The notes under the pieces are model-generated. The model worked only from the letters and a program-made list of their open reading frames with translations, searched no databases and was not told the DNA's origin. From Areca catechu (taxonomy: Eukaryota; Streptophyta; Magnoliopsida; Arecales; Arecaceae), in NCBI GenBank assembly GCA_021397845.1, contig CM038050.1, forward strand, positions 146,257,980-146,321,979: a DNA stretch of 64,000 nt, in the 5' to 3' direction. Of the stretch, positions 40,704 to 53,818 are shown one piece after another. Position 1 is the first letter of the stretch; every line of letters begins with the position of its first letter. The position numbers and the translations under genes were made by a program.

Positions 40704-42182
40704 TGTTGCCCATAAATGGAGCCCAAGAGGGGGGGTGAATTGGGTCTTTTAAAAAATTTAAAGCAATAATGTGCAGGCCTTGTGGTGCTTGTGAGTAATA
40801 AAATTAATGCACTAGATTATATGTAACGGAAAGCAATAAATAGAGTGCAAGAAGTAAAGAGCAAAAGATAGAAGAGATAATTACACATAAACACAAGGTT
40901 TATAGTGGTTCGGTGCAAACCTAGCACCTACATCCACTCCCCAAGCCACCCTTGAGAATTCCACTATAATTTCTCCAAGATTACAGCCGACTTGTTTTTC
41001 AAAAGGCTCATAAGTCAAAACCAATGTTGGTTTTATCACCTAGGCTCACCAACAACCCTTTACACTTGTTTTGTCTTCGGGCTCACAAGTCAGCCCTAGT
41101 TGGTTTTGTCCCTTTGGCTCACCAACAAACCATAACAACCTTCTTTCAAGACACCCTTGAAAGCAAGGTCAAATCATAAGAGAATTTCAAATATACAATT
41201 TAAATAAACAAAATAAACTCTCTTCAAGAATAGAATGGAAGTTTTGAGGCTCTAAATTGATGCTTGTCTTGTCTTCTCCTTGGAATATTCTTCAAGCTCT
41301 CTTTTTGGAATGTTGAAAGGATAGGCTTGTAGGCTTTTCCAGGGAATCACTCTTTAAATGGCTCTTGAAGTGAAGTTTTTGAGAATATTGGCTTTTGAGC
41401 TTTCAATGAACTTCAATACCTCAAGAATAAGTTTGGTGAAGCTTAAATATAAAGAAAAACTTTCAAAAAATGGTTTGTGACCATTTGAGCTTCGAATCTA
41501 GCCGTTGGGAGCTTGAAAAGATATTTCTTCAATTCAAAAAAATAGATCCGTTAGGGCTGTCAGAACCCGAGTGTCGACACTTGGTTTGTCAGGTGTCGAC
41601 ATTTGGCTGTCAGGTATCAACACTTGACTTCCAGGTATCGATACTTGAACTTTCAAGTGTCGACTTGAACTTTCAAGTGTCGACACTTGATTTACAAGTG
41701 TCGACACTTTGACACCAAACCACTCCTTTGGCCATGTTCTGGATTTTCAAAAAGTCTCAGGCCTTGAGTCGACACTTGGAAACTTAAGTATCGACGCTTG
41801 AGTTTCAGGTGTCGACACTTGGCATGCTAAAACATTTTTCTTTGTGCCAAATGCTGAAGTGTCGACACTTGACTTCTCAGGTATCGACACTTGGTTCTGC
41901 AAAATTCACAATTAAGTGCAATTCAAACTAAAAACACAAGTGTTGAATATGAAACTTAAATCCAACTTAAATAAGCAATAAATGAACTCGTTTAGCCCCT
42001 TTTTGCATGGAAAAGACTCCTCAAATTACAAAATATGCTTCATGCCACAACGTGCCACGATATTTTAATTTTGAAAATTTGAGGTGCTTGTTTCCTGAAA
42101 ACTCATAACTGAAAATAAACATTAGTACATAATATGTATTCAACATTTTGTTATTCATCAAAATCACTAGGTGGAGCCAGCA
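40704..42182 (-). repeat. E2 3' LTR (1,479 bp)
   Basis: In minus sense it starts TGCTGGCTCCACC (TGTTGG mutated) after the PPT and ends TTATGGGCAACA. At 41565-41890 it carries repeats of GTGTCGACACTTG. Confidence 0.85.
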
Positions 42183-42772
42183 ATCACCCCCTTTTTGATG
42201 ATGACAAAATCTTGAGTAAATCAACATTTAATTTCAAATTTTAGATATGATAATTCATAAATATGATTTCAAGCTTATACATCCATAACTTGCATAATTA
42301 AGAAGGATGAATCTCCCTCTTAGTTAGACAATTCTAATCAGAACAAGCAGAATGTAATATTGGTATCAGATCAAATTTGAAATTCAGATTACTACTCCCC
42401 CTTTTTGTCAATCATTAGAAAAATGGAGTAAGCTCCCACTCAAAACGAGCATGGAGACAAAAAGTAGTAGAGTATCAAAATTGATACAAGAAATAATTTT
42501 TCAAGAGTTAACAGGTATCAGAGCCAAAAATAAATGTATATCTATCAAGTAATGTAATCAATCAAGCTGTCAAAATCAATCATAGTGATTCACAAAATTG
42601 TAAACATCAAGGCTGAAATGCATATATATATCTATCAAGTAATGTTTTCAGTACAAAATTTGCTGACTCATCAGCAATACTGAAATAATCAAAATACATC
42701 ATGAGACATAAATCATAAATAGCATGAGACAAAAGTAACATTAACAAAATAAATATCTGTGAGGCTAATCCT
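42183..42772 (-). other. E2 3' untranslated region, two polypurine tracts
   Basis: In minus sense CAAAAAGGGGGTGAT (42183-42200) is the PPT. TGACAAAAAGGGGGAGTAG (42392-42410) is a second tract identical to the one in E1. TCTGATACCA (42361-42370) and GGCTCTGATACC (42514-42525) match the initiator-tRNA 3' end and are complementary to the PBS. Confidence 0.65.
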
Positions 42773-44366
42773 CATCAGATGGGATCTCAAAAGATATAGG
42801 GCCGGTAATCCTAGACCTATGGGCTAGACCTCTAAGAGTCTTCAAAATACCACGACCCCTAGTCCTAGTAGAAGGTCCAAAGCAGGGTACAACCCTAGAA
42901 GATCAAGTAGAGGGAGGTGGAAGAGTCTTAGCAGGGTAACAAAAGCTGGATCAGTGAAGACAGGTGTGCCAATCGAATCAGCAAGAGGAATAACAGGAGA
43001 CTGTGGCTCTCGGCTGACTACCTCATATCCATCTGCGCCACCACCACTGTCACTATGACTGTCGTCATCAATAATATCAGTATCTCTGTCCTCAATCCCA
43101 TCAATTCGGTCACCACCATCAATAGTATCATCATGTCCATCCTGATGGTCATCGTCATCATCATCATCAGCATCAGGAGATGGAGCTGCAGGTGCTGCTG
43201 GAGGTAGAAGGGATCTCAGTAAATCCTCGATACGAGCAAAACCCTCCTCCATAATCTGACGAATCTCAGCATGCTCCAAGGTAGTATGTGCTCGAAGACC
43301 CTCAATCTCGATGCGTAACTGAGTCATACGGATACCCAAACCTATCATCTCACTCCTAAGATCTGTGAACTGTTGTCTCGAGTGCTCCTCAAAAGATATG
43401 TCAGTAGAAGGTGGAGGAGGACCCAAAGGTGTGTCTATAAGGGTCACCGGCTCTGCCTCTGATCCAGGAGCATCCTAAGGAGATGTACTAACTGGCCCTG
43501 ATGGCCCGGCCTCAGCCTCTCGAATCTCATCCTCCTCATCTAGCTCCTGGCTAGACTCTCTCCGAACCCACTGACCTACGACCAATCGATATCCCATGCG
43601 GTGTAGCAACCTCTCGTCGTAGATGTCAGTATGTAGAATCTCTTTGGGGATCTCCCCCTCTAAAGGAACTCTACATGCTCTAAATAAACGGGTCAATGCC
43701 ATACCGTACGGGAGACAGTGTCGTCGCTATGTCGCTGCATCTCTCATCTGAACTAGCATTAAAGAGGGTATATCTACCTGAGTCCTCTGGGTCAGACATA
43801 CCATAAACATCAGCTCTCTCTCGGTGATGAAGTCGAAGCGCCCAGTCTTCGGAAGCAATATCCGAGCTGTGATATGGTGCAGAAGGCGTATCTCCACTGA
43901 TAGCTGGTTTGCGGTGACTACTGTCACTCCGCGAACATCCTCATGCTCAAGGATGCATCTGAAAGCTGCCTCTCTATCCTCCACTGAGAACACGCTGATA
44001 CCTCGATGAGGAATCTCCCATACTCTGCTTAGAAGCTCCTCAGTCAAAGAAATCTCTACTCCCCTGACAATAGTCCAAAGTGCCATAAAACTCCCTCACT
44101 AGATGGGGATAGTACCTCTCCTGCATGGTGCAAAAGGGTACTAATTCGGCATCAGTGAGTGTCCGCCGGATCTCGAAGTGCTGTCTATCAAAGAACTCAA
44201 GATCTATCCGTCATCCTGAAGCTACAGCCTTCCCTGCCATCCTCTCTGTAGGGGAACCTGGAGCAGCTGAACTACTGGCCTCTCCTGCATCATGTCTGGC
44301 CTTGGTCCTCCTCTCAGACCCATGTCCAGTCCTACTCCTAACAGTTAATCTCTTTCTTGGACCCAT
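42773..44366 (-). pseudogene. E2 third ORF
   Basis: The minus-strand ATG at 44366 begins MGPRK. The N-terminal domain (FYGTL; IVRGVEISLTEELLSRVWEIP; RILLPKTGRFDFITERE; PYGMALTRLF) parallels E1. A predicted coiled coil (43340-43230), an Asp run with following acidic region (43170-43050) and the tail FEIPSDED, stop near 42771, follow. Stops at 43727 and near 43475 and frame changes near 44090 and 42900 break it. Confidence 0.75.
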
Positions 44367-45566
44367 CACAACAAGCTGAGCAAGAAGGGAAGAGGGTAAA
44401 TAGACTAAAATGGGGACATGTTTCAATCAGGTTGAGAACTATAGATCGGCTATAAGTTTGGCTAAAAGAGACTAAGTTTTCCTAAAAGAGGGATACATAT
44501 TTTAAGAGAAGCTAGAGCTTGTTTGAAAAATAGGGATAAAATCAAAATGATTTTTTCAAAAGCATGAAATCCAAGACTAAAAATACTTTCATCATGTAAA
44601 ACATATTTATGAAAAGAGGGAAACTTAACTCAATAAAAAACACACTTAGGTTAATACATTAATTCCAAAATGTAAAGTATATTTGTGTTTATAAATCATA
44701 TAGAATATGTTTGGGTTACAAAGTTTATCAAAATATATACCTTATATTTTATAAAACTAGTGAACTAGGACTAGTTGAAATATATAAAATAAACTAAATG
44801 CATGAGATTAGGGTTAAAACCAAAGTACATTTGGGTTTTAGTTTAGAAATAAGTAATCAAATAAAAGAGTGGAAATGGGGGTAAAATCCCATGAAATCAT
44901 CACAAATATCCCTTCCACAGGAATGAAATCCTAACAAATTGCTTAGAAATCTATATTTGGAGTGAAACCCTTGAATATTTCGGCCAAAAACCCAATCCAA
45001 CAGTGAAATTAAGAGAAATGGATGGAATGTGTGAGAAATCGGTCAACAATCCATAGGAAATCCAAGATAAATACATTCAAACACGATTTCCTCCAAACGG
45101 AATCTTAGAAATGATTCAAAACTCCGAAAATTCTAAGTTATATGCATAAAAACAGATGGAAAATGAAAAATCTAGGGTTCACGTTTCAAAAAATGAAAGA
45201 GAGAGAGAGAGAAAGATTACTTGATTTCAGCGGGGCAATGAGGAAAAGTGAAGATTTGGAAGGTAGAGGAGTTTTGGGGACCACTGGAGCTCGAGAGAAA
45301 ATGGGGGAAAGTAAAAATCAAAACCTCGGTTTGTCCTAAAAAAGACAGAATTTTTCGCGAGTATCAACACTTGAAATTTCTCAAGTGTCACACTTGGTCA
45401 GGTGTCGACACTTCACAAAATCCAAGTGTCGACACTTGGCCAAGAAAATCCCAAAAAAATCTGAAAAAGTTTCAAAAAATCAAGGATGTTTTTAAAAGGT
45501 TTTGGGACTTAACATTAGTGATTTTTGAGTAAAAACAATTTGGATAAGATGAAATTTGAGAGAGTT
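44367..45566 (-). other. E2 pol-ORF3 spacer
   Basis: At 45360-45440 lie GTGTCGACACTTGG-type repeats, including a perfect 18-bp palindrome CCAAGTGTCGACACTTGG at 45422-45439. A GA microsatellite sits at 45193-45212. The remainder is AT-rich without coding. Confidence 0.65.
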
Positions 45567-48500
45567 TTAGGAAAATGGATCAATGATACCTAATTCTCTT
45601 CTAATCAAACAAAATCTCTCTTCACTCAATGGTTTGGTAAACACATCAGCTAATTGATCATCAGTACACACAAATTCAAGTACTACATTAGAGTTTTGTA
45701 CATGATTTCTTATAAAATGATGTCTTATTTTAATGTGTTTACTTCTTGAATGTTGCACAGGATTCTTAGTTAGATTGATTGCACTAGTATTGTCATATCT
45801 TATGGGTGTCTTAATTAGTTTAATGCCAAAATCTTTGAGTTGTTGTTTGATCCATAGGATTTGAGCACAACAGCTTCCAGCTGCTATATATTCAGCTTCC
45901 ACCATAGATAGAGCAACTGAATTCCATTTTTTGCTACTCCATGAGATCAAATTTACTCCAAGAAACTGACAAGTTCCACTAGTACTTTTACGATCAAGTT
46001 TACACCCAGCAAAGTCAGCATCAGAATAAGTAATCAATTCAATGAAGAATCTCTAGAGTACCAAAGACCAATTTCAATGAAGCCAATAGATATCTAAGTA
46101 TGCATTTAACAGCCAAAAGATGAGACTCTTTATGATTAGACTGATATCTTGCATACATACAAATACTAAACATAATATCTGGCCTACTAGCAGTAAGATA
46201 TAACAATGAACCAATCATGCCACGATAAAGTTTTTGGTCTAAAGATTTATCTGATTCATCTTTGTCAAGTCTACAAGAGGAGCTCATAGGCATACCTAAA
46301 GGCTTAGTGTTCTCCATCCCAAATTCTTTAGAATTTCTTTTGTGTACTTAGCTTGGTTGATGAAGATCTCCTCTTTGGTTTGCTTTATCTGGAGTCCGAG
46401 GAAGAAGTTAAGTTCTCCCATCATGCTCATCTCGAACTCACCCAGCATTAACTTTGCAAACTCTTGACAGAGAGATTCGTTAGTAGCACCGAATATGATA
46501 TCATCTACATATATTTGTACTACTAAGAGATCATCATTCTTTTTTTTCAAAAATAAAGTTTTGTCAACATTACCTCTAGCAAAATTATTTTTGAGCAAGA
46601 AAGAACTTAAACAATCATACCAAGCTCTTGGAGCTTGTTTCAAATCATACAAAGCTTTATGAAGTTTAAAAACATGGTTTGGAAATTCATAATTTTCAAA
46701 ACCAGGAAGTTGTTCAACATAAACTTCTTCTTTGATAAAACCGTTCAAAAATGCACTTTTAACATCCATTTGAAATAATTTAAAATTGATAAAATAAGCA
46801 AAAACCAACAATAGCCTAATTGTCTCAAGTCTAGCCACAGGAGCAAAGGTTTCATCAAAATCAATCCCTTCCTCTTGATTATATCCTTTGGCAACTAGTC
46901 TAGCCTTATTTCTTGTAACAATTCCATTTTCATCAAGTTTGTTTCTAAAAACCCATTTTGTGCCAATAATTGAAACATTTGAAGGCCTATCTACTAAAGT
47001 CTAAAAATTGTTTCTTTTAAATTGGTTAAGTTCATCTTACATAGCATTTATCTAATTACTATCATTTTTAGCTTCTTCAATAGTTTTAGGTTCAATTTGA
47101 GAAACAAATGCTAAGTAATCATAAATATTTCTAAGAGATGATCGAGTACTTACACCTTTAGATGGATCACCAATGATTAGTTCTTTTGGGTGTCCATGAG
47201 CATACCTCTATTCTTTGGGTAGTGGATCAACAATAGATGTGTTTTCATTACCTTGTGCTTGATCTCCTTCAGTGTTTTGATCATCTTCTTATTCCTTAGT
47301 AGGCTCTTTATTGTTATTCACATCTTCAGTTTTCTTGGTACCTGTTTTATCAGAAAGCACATCTTCTTTTCTAGAAGATTTCTGGTCAAATTCATCAAAT
47401 ACTACATGTATGAATTCTTCAACAACAAGTGTTCTTCTGTTAAAGACCCTGTATGCCTTGCTAGATGTAGAGTAGCCTAGAAAGGCACCCTCATCTGATT
47501 TGGCATCAAATTTACTTAAGTTGTCTTTACCATTGTTTAATATGAAACAACGACATCTAAAAACATGAAAATATCAAATTAAAGGTTTTCTTCCCTTCCA
47601 AAGCTCATACGGTGTTTTCTTTAAAATCGGTCGGATTAAAACATGGTTCAAAACATAGCATGCAATGTTTATGGCTTCCATCCAAAAATATCTAGGTAGG
47701 TCATTTTCACAAAGCATGGTGCATGCCATTTCTTCAAGAGTTCTATTTTTCTTTCTACCATCCCATTTTGTTGAGGTGTCCTAGGTACTAAAAAATTGTG
47801 ATGAATGCCATTTTCAATACAGAATTTGTCAAAATCAGAATTTTCAAATTTGGTTCCATGGTCACTTCTCAAAGATACAATTGAAACACCTTTTTCATTT
47901 GAAACTTTTTTATGAAATCTAATGAATTCAGAAAATGTTTCATCCTTGTGTGATAAAAATATGACCCATGTAAAACGTGAGAAATCATCCACAATAACTA
48001 GACCGTACTTCTTACCTCCCAAACTAGATATTCTAGTTGGCCCAAAGAGGTCCATATGAAGCAACTCTAAGGGTCTAGATGTAGAGATTACTCCTTTTGG
48101 TTTAAAAGATGATTTGGTTTGTTTTCCAAGCTGGCAAGCACTACAAATCTTATCCTTTTCAAAACTAATTTTTGGTAAGTCCTTTATCAAATTCTTTTTG
48201 CTAAGTTTTGAAATCAAATGCATACTGGCATGTTCTAGCCTACGATGCCAAAGCCAACTAGTTTCATTGATCCTGGCTTCTTTTGCCACTAGGCATTGAC
48301 CATTTTGAATAGGAAGATCATCAAGATCAACCACATAAATATTTCCATGCTTATGACCAATAAACTTGATACCATTGTCATCTAAGCTAGAAACAATACA
48401 CAAAGAAGATTCGAAAACAATCTTGAAATCTTTGTCATAAAATTGATTAATGCTAAGCAAGTTATGTTTCATACATTAACATATAATACATTATCAATGT

Positions 48501-48660
48501 AAGTAGAAGGGGTGATATGGACTTTACCAATTCCCATAATTTTGCCCTTTATATTATCACAAAATGTCACATTACCACCATTTTGATATACGAGTGATGA
48601 GAATTGCTTCACATCTCCGGTTATATGCCTTGAGCAACCGCTATCGAGGTACCACATTCT
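45567..48660 (-). pseudogene. pol: E2 pol, integrase - RT - RNase H
   Basis: Minus-strand frames in order: integrase with GAG-pre-integrase (48472-47669; LWHRRLEHASM, CSACQLGKQTKSSF, LLHMDLFGPTRISSLGG, PQQNGMVERK), RT (46838-46296; FQMDVKSAFLNG, YVDDIIFG near 46496) and RNase H (46317-45567; YSDADFAGCKLDRKSTSG, VEAEYIAA), ending LGIIDPFS. Four or more frameshifts or stops separate them. The catalytic motifs seen are intact. Confidence 0.85.
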
Positions 48661-50394
48661 TTTCTTATTGGTTGCAAGGCATACCAATAATAAAAATCAG
48701 GTGGAGACTTTAGGTACCCAAGTCATCTTGGGTCCTTTCAGGTTAGTGGTAATGGTTCATTTTGGAACCCATATTTTCTTAACATTAGTCAATTTTCTCT
48801 TATTACACAAGTAAGATTTATGCCCTATAGTACCACAAACATAACAAGTAACGGATGATGATGCAGGTACAAAGAAGTTTTTGAAAAACTTTTATTTCTT
48901 TTGAGTTCTAAAACCTAAACCGGCTTTATCAAAAATAGCTCTTTGATTATTTAAAAGCATATTTAATTTTTCAGAACTGTATGTAAATTTATCAACAAAA
49001 GGTTTCAACTTTTCAATTTCTTCTTTATATCTTTTGTTTTCATCCAAAATTTCTTGTTCTGTTTTGAAATATTTTCATTTGATGCATAAAAGTTTTTCTT
49101 TTCAAAACTTCCTTTTGTTTTTCAAGAACAATAATTTTATCACTTAACTTTTTATTTTAAAAAAGTAGGCAATCATTTTCATTTGAAAGCTTATCATTAG
49201 CTTTGACTAAATCTAGATTTTGCCTTTTTAGATCTTTATGTTTTGATTTTAGTTTTTTAAATTCTATAACTAACTCATCAAAAACTTCATGCAGTTCATC
49301 AAATATAAATTCATTTTCAGTTTTGGATTGTACCTCATCATGATCCGCTATCAAACAGAAGTTTGCGACTTCTTGCTATTCTTCTTTAGAGCTGGAGTCT
49401 TCGCTGTCACTCCAAGTTGCCATCATGGCCTTCTTTCTCAGTTTTCTTTAGCTTTTCTTAAGTAAGGGGCAATCCATCTTGAAGTGGCCCAGTTTTTTGT
49501 ATTCGAAGCATGTGGGCTTCTCCTTCTCTTTCTCCTTTTCTATCTCTTTGCTTGGCTCACCTTTCAGAGGCTTTTTCTTGAAGTTGTATTTCTTCTTTCT
49601 CATGAACTTTCTGAACTTTCTTGCTAATAGAGCCATCTCATCTTCTTCATCTTCTTCTTCGGATTTATCACTTGACTCTTCTTTTGTGGTGGATTTGAAA
49701 GCGATCACTTTCTTCTTCTTATCAACATCCACGTTCTTTTGTTTTAAAGAAAGCTCATAAGTCATTAATGAGCCTAACAGTTGCTCGAGGGGTAGAGTGT
49801 TGACATCCTTGGCTTCCTCTATGGCCGTTACCTTGGCATCCCATGAAGCCGGAAGAGACCTGAGAAGTTTGTTTACAAGTTCACCATTAGATATAATCTT
49901 TTCTAAGCTTCTCATGCCATTCACAATATTTGTGAACCTAGTATACATCTCACTTATAGATTCAGTAGGTTCCATCTTAAACATTTCATATGTGTGAATG
50001 AGCATGTTAACCTTAGTTGTTTTTACTTGATGTGTACCCTCATGGGTAACCTTAAGTTTGTCCCAAATCTCCTTAGCGGAGAGACAGTTAGAGATTCTAT
50101 TGAATTCACTCGGATCAAGAGAGCAAAATAATAGATTCATAGCCTTTGCATTAAGCTCTATTTGCTTAATATCATTATCATCTCAGTCATCTTCCATTTT
50201 TGGAGTGAGAATGCCATTAACCAATATAGTAGGCTGATGAGGACCTTTTATGACTGTCCTCCAAAGATTATAATCAATTGCTTAAATGAATATGTGCATG
50301 CATGTTTTCCAATACGTGTAATTCGTGCCATTAAAAAGTGGGGGACGTTTGAAGCTTGACCTTCAACAACACCCATTCCAATTGGGGCTGCCAT
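48661..50394 (-). pseudogene. gag: E2 gag and protease start
   Basis: The gag ATG is at 50392-50394 (MAAPIGMG). The core frame 50140-49448 has LLFCSLDPSEFNRISN, AKEIWDKLKVTHEGTHQ and a knuckle with Cys-to-Tyr change (CFEYKKLGHFKMDC). A coiled-coil region follows (49354-49000). VPKVST, TGA and then in-frame pol with WYLDSGCSRHITGD come at 48700-48600. An early frameshift near 50345 separates the first 16 residues. Confidence 0.8.
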
Positions 50395-50437
50395 GATCTT
50401 TTACTCAAAATCCTTGGACCTACAAGAGAGTACCGGT

Positions 50438-50449
50438 GCTCTGATATCC
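50438..50449 (-). promoter_or_regulatory. E2 primer-binding site
   Basis: In minus sense GGATATCAGAGC is the initiator-tRNA site with two changes. The following leader (ACCGGTACTCTCTTG) is shared with E1. Confidence 0.8.
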
Positions 50450-50451
50450 CT

Positions 50452-51911
50452 TATTGCTCAGAAATAGAGCCCAAAAAGGGGGGTGAATTGGATCTTTTAA
50501 AAAATTTAAAGCAATAATGTGCAGGCCTTGTGGTGTTTATAAGTAATAAAATTAATGCACTAGATTATATGCAGTGAAAAGTAATAAATATAGTGCAAGA
50601 AGTAAAGAACAAAAGATAGAAGAGATAATCACACACAAACACAAGGTTTATAATGGTTCGGAGCAAACCTAGCACATACATCTACTCCCCAAGCCACCCT
50701 TGGGAATTCCACTATAATCTCTCCAAGATTACAGCCGACTTATTTTTCAAAATGCTCAAAAGTCAAAACTAATGTTGGTTTTATCACCTAAGCTCACCAA
50801 CAACCCTTTACACTTATTTTGTCTTCAGACTCACAAGTCAACCCTAGTTGGTTTTGTCCCTTTGGCTCACCAACAAACCACAACAACCTTCTTTCAAGCC
50901 ACCCTTAAAAGCAAGGTCAAATCATAAGAGAATTTCAAATATATAATTTTAATAAACAAAACAAACTATCTTCAAGAGTAGAATGGAAGCTTTGAGGCTC
51001 TAAATTGATACTTGTCTTGTCTTCTCCTTGGAATATTCTTCAAGCTTTCTTTGTGGAATGTTGAAAGGATAGGCTTGTAGGCTTTTTCAGGGAATCACTT
51101 TTTAAATAGCTCTTGAAGTGAAGTTCTTGATGGAATATTGGCTTTTGAGCTTTCAATGGACTTCAATACCTCAAAAATAAGTTTGGTGAAGCTTAAATAC
51201 AAAGAAAAACTTCCAAAAAATGGTTTGTGACCATTTGAGCTTCGAATGTAGTCGTTGGGAGCTTGAAAAGATATTTCTGCAACTCAGAAAAATAGATCCG
51301 TTAGGGCTGTCAGAACCCGAGTGTCGACACTTGGTTTGTCGGGTGTCGACACTTGGCTGTCAGGTGTCGACACTTGACTTCCAGGTGTCGACACATAAAC
51401 TTTCAAATATTGACACTTGATTCACAGGTGTCAACACTTGATACAAAACCACTCCTTTGGCCTTGTTCTGGATTTTCAAAAAGTCTTAGGCCTTGAGTCG
51501 ACACTTAGGAACTCAAGTATCGACACTTGAGTTTCAGCTGTCGACACTTGGCATGCCAAGAAGTTTTTCTGCATGCCAAATGCTGAAGTGTCGACACTTG
51601 ACTTCCCAGGTGTCGACACTTGGTTCTGCAAAATGCATAATTAAGTGCAATTCAAACCAAAAACTCAAGTGTTGAATATGAAACTTAAATCCAACTTAAA
51701 TAAGCAATAAATGAACACGTTTAGCCCCTTTTTGCATGGAAAAGACTCCTCAAATTATAAAATATGCTTCGTGCCATAGCATGCTACGATACTTTAATTT
51801 TGAGAATTTGAGGTGCTTGTTTCTTGAAAACTTACAACTGGAAATAAACATTAGTACACTATATGTACTCAACATTTTGTTATTCATCAAAATCACTAGG
51901 TGGAGCCAACA
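50452..51911 (-). repeat. E2 5' LTR (1,460 bp)
   Basis: In minus sense it starts TGTTGGCTCCACC and ends TGAGCAATA. The GTGTCGACACTTG repeats lie at 51320-51630. It aligns with 40704-42182 throughout. Confidence 0.85.
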
Positions 51912-51916
51912 ATTTT

Positions 51917-52906
51917 GAATCCCTTTATATAGTCTCTTGAACTTGTTTCTAAATGATATAGCCATTGTAGTCCGTTGGGATTCGAAAACTAACCATTAGA
52001 GCACCTTTGAGCATTCAAAAAAGAAATCTGGAACTAGCCATTGTGTACCTGGAAATGATACTCGAGTCGTTTAGATACTTCGAGTCGGCTCAGATCCTTT
52101 GAGTCAGATGGTCGAGTCACCACTTCTTCAGCAGGGTCGACTCTTTGTCTCAGGGTGAAGAAACCTCACTCTGGACGAGTCGGCTCATGTCCATTCGGGT
52201 CAGCTCGAACTTTCATCATTGAAGTCATTAAACTCGAGGAGTTAGCTTGCTTCAACTTTGATCGGCTTGAACTTTTAGAATCAGAATTCTTCACTCTAGA
52301 GGAGTTGGCTCGTTGTAGTTCGGGTCGACTCGCTTTTTCATGTCTTCAAATTTTGTTCTGGCAAAGTCGGCTCATTCTTGTTGGGGTCGACTCGCTTGGG
52401 TTGTTCTCAGAAAATTTCATAACTGGACTCTGAAAGAGTTGGCTCGGACATACTCGAGTTAGCTTGGATTTATTTGAGTCAACTTGGATTCCCTCGAGTC
52501 GGCTCGGATTGCTGCGTGCCAGAATCCTCAGTGCATGCCACAAGAAAGAGTCGGCTCTTCTTCTGGTTGGGTAGGCTCGAGTGAGTTCTTCAAGAATTTT
52601 TTAAATAGACTTAAGAACACTCTCACCAAAACTCTCAAACTTTCGATACAAACCAACTCAAATTAAATTTAAAGCACAACACTCAGAGAAGTAACCCAGC
52701 TTCATAATTATAAAAGGTTTTTCATGGGGTTCTTCTTTACATAACACTCATACAATATTACTTAACACACTCAATAAAATAAAGTAGGGGCAATTGATAA
52801 TCAATAAGAATCATCCTACAAAACTTCTGAAACACTTGAGAGTAGTTAGTAATAAATGTGCGTGCTCTAGTTTTTATTATCATCAAAATCACTCAAGGGA
52901 TCAACA
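51917..52906 (-). repeat. E3 3' LTR, upstream part with CGAGTCGGCTCG array
   Basis: In minus sense it starts TGTTGATCCCTTGAG after the PPT. From about 52060 to 52580 the motif CGAGTCGGCTCG and variants recur roughly every 20-50 bp on both strands. It is continuous with 39976-40703 once E2 and one ATTTT are removed. Confidence 0.75.
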
Positions 52907-53818
52907 ATCTCCCCATTTTTGATGATGACAAAATACCAGGCATGAAAAAATGAGATAAAACTTTATATTTACTTGTATAATTATATTTGCAAGAAGGTAT
53001 AAACAAGTATAGAAAGCATTGACTCTACTTTTGAGCAATACATTCTTATGACATGCTCAATCAACATTAATGTCAGATCATGGAAGGAAAATTAGAGCAC
53101 ATTAGTGGTAATGAGAGAGATAAAGAATCAGAGCAGTGAGAAATAATCTTCCCCTCAATAAAATACTCCATGCTTTAATATACTTTCCGTGTAAGACAAT
53201 GTATTTCTCAAGTCTTTCAAGAAGATTTTATGTTTCAGAGCTCATGTATCAAGATTTCTAAGAGAACTTTATGTACCAAAGCTAAGAAAACTTTATGTAT
53301 CAAAGCATATATGCTAAGAAAATTTTTCATGTATCAGAGCATATCTTTCATAAATCAGAGCATATTTTGAAAGATTAATGTTCATGTATCTGAACATATC
53401 AATAAAACATATTATGTTTCATGTATCAGAGCATAAGAAAATAGATTTTATCCTTTTTATGCAAGTACATAAATTTCTCCCCCTTTTTGTTATAAATCAA
53501 AAAGGTGAGTCCAGTAAAGTTCAAATTTTGAAACAGAGTGAGAAAGGTTTTAATATTTGTTCGAGATAATTTCACTTTCTCAATTTGATTTGGATATTCT
53601 AATTAAAATTCATCATAGTACTAATGTAATTATTGGATAAGTTTAGGGTAATTCAAGACAGTGCTAACAAGCTTCAAAATGACTTTCATTTCATTAAAAC
53701 AGTTTAGTACAAGTTACAAAATATGAAAGAAAGTACAGAGTTCCTTGAAAAAATCAATTATAAGGTAAACATCATTAAAAGTGTAAATAAAACATCAATT
53801 CTAGTCCTAGTAGATGAC
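52907..53818 (-). other. E3 3' untranslated region
   Basis: In minus sense AAAAATGGGGAGAT touches the LTR (PPT), and AACAAAAAGGGGGAGAAA lies at about 53472-53490 as a second tract. Between 53220 and 53440 the motif TATGCTCTGATACATGA recurs at least five times in degenerate form; its GCTCTGATAC core equals the initiator-tRNA 3' end. Confidence 0.6.

Larger units (their letters stand above)
40704..51911 (-). mobile_element. E2: full-length SIRE-like Copia with TSD ATTTT
   Basis: The 11,208-bp element has both LTRs (1,479 and 1,460 bp), PBS, gag, pol, third ORF, two purine tracts and the duplication ATTTT at 40699-40703 and 51912-51916. The LTRs differ at many positions, mostly transitions, so the insertion is much older than the E1 LTR pair. 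Gag and pol resemble E1 closely. All frames carry stops or shifts, so it is inactive. Confidence 0.88.

Noticed and set aside
41565..41890. A CRISPR-like array of palindromic repeats
   Set aside because: The repeats are degenerate, irregularly spaced and within a plant LTR; no cas genes exist.
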